From contig NZ_JADIKI010000022.1 of assembly GCF_044904605.1 (NCBI RefSeq), forward strand, positions 1,393,206 through 1,457,205: a DNA stretch of 64,000 nucleotides, in the 5' to 3' direction. The first letter of the stretch is position 1. Every line of letters starts with the position of its first letter. Below, one piece after another: positions 54,632 through 62,042 of the stretch. The notes under the pieces are model-generated. The model made no database searches and was not told the origin of the DNA. It was given only the letters and a program-made list of their open reading frames with translations. The translations under genes were made by a program, and so were the position numbers. This DNA comes from Dyella_B humi (GTDB lineage: Bacteria; Pseudomonadota; Gammaproteobacteria; Xanthomonadales; Rhodanobacteraceae).

Positions 54632-57600
54632 TTACCACTGGCCGCGTACGCCCAACATGAACATGCGCTCGGAGAACGTCGAGTGCGCAGGCTGGTCGGG
54701 CCACACGAGGTAGTAATGCTGGTACTCGTTGGTGAGGTTGGTGCCGTCCAGGAACACTTCGACGTATTTGCTGAACTTGTAGGAAATCGACGCGTCGAGG
54801 TACTTCTGCGGCGCCTCGTACATCTCCATGCCCGTGATGCCGCCCACGCTGTCCATCACCGCGCGCCGCGAACGATAGTTGTACGCAAGGCGGGCCTGGA
54901 AGTGATCGTCCTGGTACCACAGGATGAAGTTGCCGGACTCGGTGGAGTTATCCTGGAACGGAATTTTGCTGCCAGACAGATCCCTTTCGCCCGAGTTGCT
55001 CGGTGCATACGTGGCGTTTACCTCCATGCCTGTCTTGGACAGAAAGCTCGGCAGGAAGGTGAAGCCCTGGCGATAATCGAACTCCGCGCCCTGGATGCGG
55101 TTGCCGGTGCCCTGCACGGGTTCGGTGATCACGATGCAATGATCGCGAACCACGCCATCTTCGTCGGGCAGGGTGCAGTTGGTCACGCTACCGTTTTTGA
55201 TGAAGCTTTGCACGTTGATGCGGAACAGTGCGAGGCTGAGCATGCTGGTGGGGTTGATGTAGTACTCCAGCGATGCGCCATAGTTGGTGGAGCGCCACGG
55301 GTTGAGGCTCGGGTTGCCGGTCGAAGTGCCATTCGAAACGCGGAAGATCGGCCCCTGCGGCGTCTCCGCCAACGAGTAGTTCAACTGTAAACCACCGGCC
55401 CAGGTGCTGAGATCCAGCGGCATCATGTTCTTGGAAGCGGCCAATCGAAACTTCAGGCTGTCGGTCAGATCCAACGAGAAGTTGGCCGAAGGCAGCACGT
55501 CTTGATAACTGCGCTTGGTGAGGGAAGTACCTGCTTGCGCGGGTTCGTCGCCATACGCACCCGGGGCGCCGCTCAAATACTGGGTAACGTCCAGATTGGT
55601 GTGGATCATGCGCACGCCCACGTTGCCGCTGTATGGCATGTCGCCGATGGTGCCATCGAAATCGCCCTGCACATAGCCCGTCAACTCCTTCAGTCGCACG
55701 GCCCATGTCGTTCCCGGCTCAGCCACCTCGGTGGTGTTGGGGTAGAGCGATTTCCAGTACGAAATGGGATTGACCATGGCGTTAGGATCAATCGCCCAGA
55801 AGTTGATGCCCGAACCAAGCAGGTTGGTGTACTGCTTGAAGTTGCCCGACAGCGGTGCAGCAGTATTGGGCATCGATATCGCAGACAGCGGCCCGGCGCG
55901 GAAGTAGCCCAACGCGTTGCTCGCGGTGCAGGAACCGCTATTCAAGACCACGTCGGCACCGACATAGCGCACCAGACATCCATTCGGGTCACTGGCGCCC
56001 ATGCCCGCATAAACCGGTGTTTCCAGCGTCCAGCCATTGTTGTCGGCGTTGCGGATGCTGTTGCGCAAGCCGAATTCGAGCTTGAAACCGTCCTGAAAAT
56101 CGTATTTTCCGTCAAAGCGCAGCGCGTTCAGCGCCACCTTGCGGTCGTAGTCGCCGGAGGATTCCAACGTCTTCATGGTCCAGCCGTTGGGGTTGGCGAA
56201 ATCGGCAGCCAGCGAGGCAGGCATGCTGACCTTGAGATAGCGGTTATCGAAGTTCGCGATGATCGGAATCGTGTTCTGGGGAACGCCGTTGGCATTGAAC
56301 ACGCGGTTGCCACCCAACTGCGCCGGGTAGACGAAGGTGCCGGGCGGCACGGTGGCGCCGGGCATCAGTACGTTGGGCCATAGTGCGCCGTCGGAATCGG
56401 AAATGTTGACGTCGGTTTCTTCGTTCGACTGGAACGCCGTGTCATGGATGCCACGCACGCTTGCTGTGAAAGGTCCGCCGTCGTCGTAATCCAACTGGAG
56501 GTTTAAGTTCTTCGCATTCGAGCTTTTCTGGATGATCTGCGAGTACGACTCCACGTCGCCTGGCCACTTTTCGTACACCTGCGTGGTGAATATCTGCGAG
56601 CCCTGCCAGCCTGGCTGCGGTGTGCCGTAGGCGCCGAGGGCGGGGCTTCCGGTATCGCGCGATTGCAGCGGCACGTAAGTCGCACCCTGCCAGTTGGTGG
56701 AGTTGAATTGGATGCCGACGTTACGGTCGTACTCGCGCTGCTGCGAGTAGAAGTAGTCGGTGGTCAGGCTCAAGCCATTGCCAAGATCCATCTGAAACGA
56801 GGCATTGCCAGACTTGCGTTTCCGCTGCGTGGTGATGTCATTGATGCCGATGTCCTGACTGCCCATGAAGACACCGTTGGACTTGCCGTCGCCATTGACA
56901 TCCACGCTGCCGTCGGCGTTCTGAACGATCTTCGACGGGATGGGCGCGCCATTCCACGCGGAAAGAAAGCCGTTGTAGCTGCCCGCGCTGGCTGCGTTCT
57001 CGCCATTCAGCACCACACCGTACTGATCGAGACCTTCGGTTGCGTTCATGCGCGTGGTGTTGGAGAAATCAGCGGCGATCAGCAAGCCCCAACGGCCATG
57101 GTCGTTGAACGAAATGAGACCGTTAGCCTCGGGCCCCAAATGGCTGGTGGTACTGCCGCGCTCTCCATCGGCGGAATAGCTGTAGGTAAATCCGCTGGGA
57201 AGATCCCAGGGGCGATAGGTATGCAAGTCGATGGCGCCGCTGATGCCGCCATCGGTCTCGTTGGCCGTGGATGATTTAACCACGTCCACGCCATGAAACA
57301 GCGTGGAAGGCAACATGGTGAAGTCGGGCTGCTGCGAGTCGATCTGGTCCGCCGTGATGAACACTTCGCCGTTCAACATGGTGCCGACCTGGGGCAGGCC
57401 GCGCACGTCCACCGAGGTACCCACGCCGGCGTCGCGGTTGATCTGCACGCCAGTGACGCGCTGCAGGGAGTCGGTGATGGTGGTGTCGGGCAACGCGCCG
57501 ATGTTTTCCGCGGTGATGCTGTCCTGGATGTTCGGAGCATCACGTTTCACATCGATGGCGCGCGCCTGCGATGCACGCACGCCGGTGACAGACACCGTCG

Positions 57601-57844
57601 ACAGCGTGGTCGCGTTCTTCTGCGCGTCGTTGCTGCCAGCCTTGGCGTCAGCCTTCTTTGCGTCGGCTTTCTTGGCGTCAGGCGACTTCGGTGCCGGCGT
57701 GGTTTGCGCCGTGGTGGCTTGCGTTGCCTGGCCGCCTGCCTGGGTATCGGCGGATGTCGACGCTGCTGCCGACGTCGACACGACGGCGAACAGCGACATG
57801 GTGATGGCGAATGACAATGGACGCTTGCGAAGTGCGGTGGACAT
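54632..57844 (-). CDS. TonB-dependent receptor of the amino-sugar cluster
   Basis: A 1070-residue outer-membrane receptor of the Xanthomonas/Caulobacter glycan type. After the signal peptide (AVVSTSAAAST) comes a repetitive Lys/Ala/Asp linker (KKADAKKADAK), the TonB box STVSVTGVRAS, and the plug with ITAENIGALPDTTITDSLQRV, DAGVGTSVDVRGLPQVGTM and SSTANETDGGISGAIDLHTYRP. The barrel ends RMFMLGVRGQW with a terminal Trp. Its neighbours (GH20, GH2, permease, glucokinase) indicate chitin or chitosan oligomers as cargo. 194 bases follow the GH20 stop, with a hairpin in between, so it may have partly separate expression. Confidence 0.95.
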   Translation of the reverse strand: MSTALRKRPLSFAITMSLFAVVSTSAAASTSADTQAGGQATQATTAQTTPAPKSPDAKKADAKKADAKAGSNDAQKNATTLSTVSVTGVRASQARAIDVKRDAPNIQDSITAENIGALPDTTITDSLQRVTGVQINRDAGVGTSVDVRGLPQVGTMLNGEVFITADQIDSQQPDFTMLPSTLFHGVDVVKSSTANETDGGISGAIDLHTYRPWDLPSGFTYSYSADGERGSTTSHLGPEANGLISFNDHGRWGLLIAADFSNTTRMNATEGLDQYGVVLNGENAASAGSYNGFLSAWNGAPIPSKIVQNADGSVDVNGDGKSNGVFMGSQDIGINDITTQRKRKSGNASFQMDLGNGLSLTTDYFYSQQREYDRNVGIQFNSTNWQGATYVPLQSRDTGSPALGAYGTPQPGWQGSQIFTTQVYEKWPGDVESYSQIIQKSSNAKNLNLQLDYDDGGPFTASVRGIHDTAFQSNEETDVNISDSDGALWPNVLMPGATVPPGTFVYPAQLGGNRVFNANGVPQNTIPIIANFDNRYLKVSMPASLAADFANPNGWTMKTLESSGDYDRKVALNALRFDGKYDFQDGFKLEFGLRNSIRNADNNGWTLETPVYAGMGASDPNGCLVRYVGADVVLNSGSCTASNALGYFRAGPLSAISMPNTAAPLSGNFKQYTNLLGSGINFWAIDPNAMVNPISYWKSLYPNTTEVAEPGTTWAVRLKELTGYVQGDFDGTIGDMPYSGNVGVRMIHTNLDVTQYLSGAPGAYGDEPAQAGTSLTKRSYQDVLPSANFSLDLTDSLKFRLAASKNMMPLDLSTWAGGLQLNYSLAETPQGPIFRVSNGTSTGNPSLNPWRSTNYGASLEYYINPTSMLSLALFRINVQSFIKNGSVTNCTLPDEDGVVRDHCIVITEPVQGTGNRIQGAEFDYRQGFTFLPSFLSKTGMEVNATYAPSNSGERDLSGSKIPFQDNSTESGNFILWYQDDHFQARLAYNYRSRRAVMDSVGGITGMEMYEAPQKYLDASISYKFSKYVEVFLDGTNLTNEYQHYYLVWPDQPAHSTFSERMFMLGVRGQW

Positions 57845-57899
57845 GGGCTTTAACCTCGTTGGTGTTGCCTATCGAACCTCAGGTGCTCTGTGGTATTCC

Positions 57900-57933
57900 A
57901 AAAACGCATGTAACCCGGCGGTGCCTGCCGGTT
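57900..57933 (-). terminator. Hairpin and T-run upstream of the receptor gene
   Basis: On the minus strand AACCGGC pairs with GCC-G-GGTT (one bulge) around seven bases, followed seven bases later by TTTTT. It lies 105-140 bases after the GH20 stop and 56 bases before the receptor start, and may terminate or attenuate transcription entering the receptor gene. The stem is moderate. Confidence 0.35.
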
Positions 57934-58038
57934 AGCACGCCGTCGTGATGCAATCTCTCGATGTCCCCAACTTTGGCCTCCCAAGCCAAAGCCATTTCCC
58001 TCGGTGCTACTGCACGGGACGTCTGCCCCGCGTACTGC

Positions 58039-60375
58039 TTATTTCGAAAACACCATTCGCGCCAACGCCCACTGGCCATCACGTGGATCGCCGGTAGCGA
58101 AGACGCACAGATTGCGAACGCCGGCCCCCGCCGGCATGGCAACCTTTGCATCAAGACGACTTTGCCCTTTTGCCTGCATCGCGCTTTCCAGCGGCAAGCG
58201 CGCAAGCAGTGGCCCTGTGCAAGAATCGGCATGGATCTCGAACTCGCCAGACGCGTTGGCTTTACGGCGCACCACGGCGTCCTTGGCTTCATCACCGAAA
58301 CGCCAGGTGATGCGCTCGACAGTCATCACGACATGTTTGACGCCGTTCAGCGGCGCTTGTGGCCACAGCCAACAAGCGTTGCCGATATCTACCGAATAAA
58401 TCGGCCTCGACCCTCGCGCCGATTTGCCGCCTTCCAGGTGCGAGGCGGGCTGCTTGGAGCACGTTGCAAGCGCGCTGCTATCGCGGCTCAGCAGGGTTGT
58501 TTCATCCAACACCTGCGTGCGTGGCGCGGTAAGTTCGAGGCCGTCCGGCGCAAACGTTGCGGCGCGCAAGGTCGCGTTGCCCGGTAGCGTGATTGGCTGC
58601 GCATACGGGGTGGACTGGTTGGTCGGGTCGGAGCCATCCGTCGTGTAACGAATCGTCCCGAATGCCACCTGATTGGATAGCTCGATCTGGAACGCGCCGT
58701 TGGCCGTTGCAGTCACATGGAAGGCGGGTGCGAACGCACTGTCGGCATAGTCGATGCCGAGTGCGCGGTAACGCGCCAGTTCGGCCGGCATGCGTTGCAG
58801 AAAGCCATTCCAGTCGTGTGCACTCGAGGGCGACCAGCCAAGTTCCGACAGCGCCGCGATGCGCGGGAAGACCGCATGCTGACCGTGCGCAAAGGTCGGC
58901 ATCTGCTCTGTCCAGAGACCACCCTGCACGCCGATGATGCGCTGTGCTTCGGTCGCGCTCGCACCGTTCGGGATGACGACCGTGTCATAGGCTTGCCGCA
59001 ACGTCGCTGCGGGGGGCGGCCCTTGCCATTCGTCGGGCAGGTCGGACTGATAGTGGTCGAAGTACAGCGATTCCTGCGGTGTCATGACCACGTCGTGGCC
59101 TTGCTTGATGGCAGCGAGCGCCACGCGCTCGTTATCGTTGCCGTGCCACGACATCACTACTTCCGATGCCGGAAGCGTCGCACCGGCGACGAGCTCGTCA
59201 TCCCAGCCAACCGGCGTGCGCCCGTGCTTGATGAGATGCTCGGCGACCTGATTCGTGAACCAGCCTTGCAGCTGGTCCATGTTTGCCAGGCTCAGCTTGT
59301 GCATCTGCGCACGCACGTCTGGCGATGCGTTCCATTGCTGCTTGTCGGCCTCGTCACCGCCCATCGAGATGTATCGGGAAGGGAATAGCCGCATCACCTC
59401 ATCGAGCACGTCATCGACAAACTGCAAGGTTTTTTCATCGGGCTTGAGCAGCCACGGGCTGACGCCCCAGTCGGTCCACACAGACGGGCGCTTGCCGGTG
59501 ACGCCCAGCCACGGATAGGCGGCGACGGCTGCCTGCGAATGTCCGGGCAAATCGATTTCCGGTACCACGTCCACATATCGCTCGGCGGCATACCGCACGA
59601 TGTCGCGCGCTTCTGCTTCCGTATAAAAGCCGCAATAGGGCAGGTCGGCGGAACCAGTCAGTTCGCTGTCGAGGCCCACCGCCTTGCGACATGCACCGAT
59701 TTTCGTGAGTTCGGGATACTTGGGGATTTCGAGGCGCCAGCCTTGGTCTTCGGTCAAGTGCCAGAGCAACACGTTTAGCTTGTTGAGCGACATCCAGTCG
59801 ATCAGCTTCTTGATGTCGGCCACGCTCTGGTAGTGCCGCCCGGAGTCGAGCAGCAGCGCGCGCCACGCGAAACGCGGGTGATCGTCGATGACACCATGAG
59901 CAACCTCGACGGGCGCGCCACGCGTCCATCCGGGTGGCGTCAGCAATTGCCATAAAGTGACGCTGCCATAAAACGCACCGCGTGGCGTGCGCGCCGTGAC
60001 CAGGATGCCGCTGTCATCCACCGTGATGCGATAGCCGGCATCGTCCGTGATACCGGCATTCGGGTTCACATCGAACGTGATCACAGGATGCGCAGCATCC
60101 GTCGTCGCCACGCGCAAGTTCAAGCCGTTGGTGTCGGCCACGCGTTGCACGAACCGCTCTGCTATGGACTGCATTTGTTGGCGATCTGCGCCATGCACCG
60201 AAACCACGGCACCATTCGCGATTTCGGTCGCACCCGATCCGATGGGGCTAGCCTTTGCCGGCTGCGGCAGCAACGACCACTGGGGGACGGCAGGCACGGC
60301 AACAGCCACGCCCGTAGTCGCCAGCCACACGATGACCAGGCAACGGGAAAATTTTGATGTCACGATGCGGCTCAT
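58039..60375 (-). CDS. GH20 beta-N-acetylhexosaminidase
   Basis: A 778-residue exported glycoside hydrolase family 20 enzyme: signal peptide (LVIVWLATTGVAVAVPAV), the GH20b N-terminal domain (about 30-165), the catalytic TIM-barrel (about 168-500) with FAWRALLLDSGRHY, LLWHLTEDQGWRLEI, VPEIDLPGHSQAA and the catalytic pair Asp341-Glu342 in SMGGDEADKQQW, and WHGNDN, VQGGLWTEQM further on. A C-terminal extension has a chitobiase-type FGTIRYTTDGSDPTNQS region and about 120 residues of beta-rich unknown module. It removes GlcNAc from chitin oligomers. Its ATG overlaps the glucokinase stop (ATGA), so both are coupled. Confidence 0.95.
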   Translation of the reverse strand: MSRIVTSKFSRCLVIVWLATTGVAVAVPAVPQWSLLPQPAKASPIGSGATEIANGAVVSVHGADRQQMQSIAERFVQRVADTNGLNLRVATTDAAHPVITFDVNPNAGITDDAGYRITVDDSGILVTARTPRGAFYGSVTLWQLLTPPGWTRGAPVEVAHGVIDDHPRFAWRALLLDSGRHYQSVADIKKLIDWMSLNKLNVLLWHLTEDQGWRLEIPKYPELTKIGACRKAVGLDSELTGSADLPYCGFYTEAEARDIVRYAAERYVDVVPEIDLPGHSQAAVAAYPWLGVTGKRPSVWTDWGVSPWLLKPDEKTLQFVDDVLDEVMRLFPSRYISMGGDEADKQQWNASPDVRAQMHKLSLANMDQLQGWFTNQVAEHLIKHGRTPVGWDDELVAGATLPASEVVMSWHGNDNERVALAAIKQGHDVVMTPQESLYFDHYQSDLPDEWQGPPPAATLRQAYDTVVIPNGASATEAQRIIGVQGGLWTEQMPTFAHGQHAVFPRIAALSELGWSPSSAHDWNGFLQRMPAELARYRALGIDYADSAFAPAFHVTATANGAFQIELSNQVAFGTIRYTTDGSDPTNQSTPYAQPITLPGNATLRAATFAPDGLELTAPRTQVLDETTLLSRDSSALATCSKQPASHLEGGKSARGSRPIYSVDIGNACWLWPQAPLNGVKHVVMTVERITWRFGDEAKDAVVRRKANASGEFEIHADSCTGPLLARLPLESAMQAKGQSRLDAKVAMPAGAGVRNLCVFATGDPRDGQWALARMVFSK

Positions 60376-61388
60376 GCGCCCACGCCACCTGTTGCGGCAT
60401 GCCGCAGCGACTCCGCCCTCGACATGCCACGCCTGAGGTACCACTGGGCCGCACCGTGCACGCCGTGATGGCCGTGTTCCGTTACCCACACCGGCACTTG
60501 CGACAGCAGCGCGCGTGCGCTGCGTCCGTGCAGGAATCGCTCCTCAAAGGCGCTGCGCTTGAGCAACTCGAAGATGGAAGACAGGAAGCCGCCGGCGAGA
60601 TACACGCCGCCTGTGGCCATGAAGACCATCGCAAGATTGCCGGTAAAGCTCCCCAGCGAGGCACATAAAATTTCCACGGCTTCGACGGCTTGTGCGTCGC
60701 TGCAGGCAACGGCTGCCATCGTGACGGCTTCGGGTGTTGCCAGCTTCGGCGTTTCCCCGCGCAGCGTGCACAGGGTTGCGTAGACGGTCAGCAGACCGGG
60801 GCCCGACACGATGTGTTCAAACGCCACGTAGCCGCCATTCGGCGCCAGGTGCGCGAGAACCTCGCGCTCGCGCACCGAATTCGGTGCGAAATCCATCTGG
60901 CCAGCCTCGGTCGTCAACACGAAGCCGCCGGCAGGGCCGGGAACGTGCGCCGCCGCGCCAAGGCCAGTGCCCGGTCCGATCACTAAAGTAGGGCCACTGG
61001 AACGCGTGTCTGGCCCGCAAAGGTGGCGGCCGCCGTCGGCGAGAGGGCCATCGAGCGCGTATGCCAGCGCCTCGAAGTCGTTGAGTACGGCAACCTCGTC
61101 CAAGCCCAGCGCGTGACGCAGCTGCGTCAGGTGGATGGGCCACGCAAGATTGTCGTTCACGACCTCGTCGCCCATGATCTGGCCCGCGCAAGCGAGCACG
61201 CAATGCTTCACCGGGGCTTGCACGTCGGCGTTGACAAAGGCTTGCAACAGCTCCGACAGCATCGAGAACTCTGCGCACGCAAATACCCGGTAGGCAAGCG
61301 TTTCGACCCCGCGGACCCCGTCGTGCGAGGCGCGCATCAGCGCAACACGCGCGTGCGTGCCGCCAATATCGGCCGCCAGAAACGGCAT
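60372..61388 (-). CDS. glk: Glucokinase (Glk family)
   Basis: A 338-residue cytosolic kinase of the bacterial glucokinase family (not the ROK form). Phosphate loop FLAADIGGTHARVAL, VLNDFEALAYAL with the catalytic Asp in LNDFEA, LVIGPGTGLGAAAHV, and TEAGQMDFAPNS with the GE/GQ loop and VAFEHIVSGPGL are all recognisable; GGVYLAGGFL is the adenosine part. It would phosphorylate glucose or GlcN/GlcNAc released by the GH20 and GH2 enzymes. ATG at 61388 fits the family N-terminus; an upstream in-frame GTG (61430) is possible. First gene of the minus-strand cluster, downstream of a LacI-type palindrome. Confidence 0.93.
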   Translation of the reverse strand: MPFLAADIGGTHARVALMRASHDGVRGVETLAYRVFACAEFSMLSELLQAFVNADVQAPVKHCVLACAGQIMGDEVVNDNLAWPIHLTQLRHALGLDEVAVLNDFEALAYALDGPLADGGRHLCGPDTRSSGPTLVIGPGTGLGAAAHVPGPAGGFVLTTEAGQMDFAPNSVREREVLAHLAPNGGYVAFEHIVSGPGLLTVYATLCTLRGETPKLATPEAVTMAAVACSDAQAVEAVEILCASLGSFTGNLAMVFMATGGVYLAGGFLSSIFELLKRSAFEERFLHGRSARALLSQVPVWVTEHGHHGVHGAAQWYLRRGMSRAESLRHAATGGVGA

Positions 61389-61478
61389 TGCCGGTATCCC
61401 CGTCAATCGATCCGAATGGTCAACTGCCACGTCCAGCCCGCCCCCGGCATTGGAACTGTATATCAGCCTGTAACGTAA

Positions 61479-61494
61479 TTGACACCGGTGTCAA
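61479..61494. promoter_or_regulatory. Perfect LacI-type operator before the glucokinase gene
   Basis: TTGACACCGGTGTCAA is a perfect 16-base palindrome with the central CG typical of LacI-family operators. It lies 91 bases before the glucokinase start and contains a TTGACA hexamer on both strands, so bound repressor would block the promoter. The LacI regulator at 49384-50391 is the only candidate in the window. Confidence 0.8.
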
Positions 61495-61507
61495 GCGGTA
61501 GCGCACC

Positions 61508-61729
61508 ATGCGCGTAAAAGGCCCCGGGCAGGGCGCAGCTGGTGCAGGTGGTGGCTCAGGTGTGGAAGACACCGAGGGTTTGCGTTGGCTACTGCTAGAC
61601 GAGCCCAAGGTTGGACTGGACATCGCGCACGGGTACTTCGTGTTGCGTCACGGCTCAGCAGAAGATGTGCTGGATCCTTGGCGTAAAAGGGAGCAGGTGA
61701 TATCGAGAAGCTCCGCTATCCCAGCTTAA
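61508..61729 (+). pseudogene. Possible relic of a LivF-type ABC ATPase C-terminus
   Basis: A 73-codon frame contains LLLDEPKVGLDIAHGYFVL and LRHGSAEDVLDPW, which resembles the Walker B segment (LLLDEPSLGL) joined, by a large internal deletion, to the C-terminal LQIAHRGYVLE..G...AAELL-DP part of LivF-type ATPases. The match is by eye and loose, there is no ribosome site and no neighbouring ABC gene, so it is a weak call. Confidence 0.2.
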
Positions 61730-62042
61730 GGTGCTACGGCAGGCGCATTGCGCGTTTACGCTTGGCTGGCGGCATACTTTCACGCAGAGTGATTAGGGAG
61801 CGTTATCAAGGATAGGGCAGGGCCGCTCCGATCCGAAGCGGACGTCGCCCGACTCAAATACCCGAATACTGTGCTGATGGTTCCTCCGCTCTGCCGGAGA
61901 GCCAGTAGCAGTTTGGCGGCCATCGGCTCACGCCAGTTGGCCCTTCAGTCGCAAGAATTTTGCCTATTGACGACCTGTGTGATTTTAGTTTCTGATTAAA
62001 AAAGTACCTGCGCGCAAGGCGCAGACCCAAGGGGACAATTCG
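61730..62042. other. Leader region of the RHS-type gene
   Basis: About 310 bases without a gene. The AT-rich end holds TTGACG (61963-61968 region) and TGATTAAAAAAG, a plausible but unproven promoter; AAGGGGAC stands seven bases before the RHS-type start. Confidence 0.35.
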
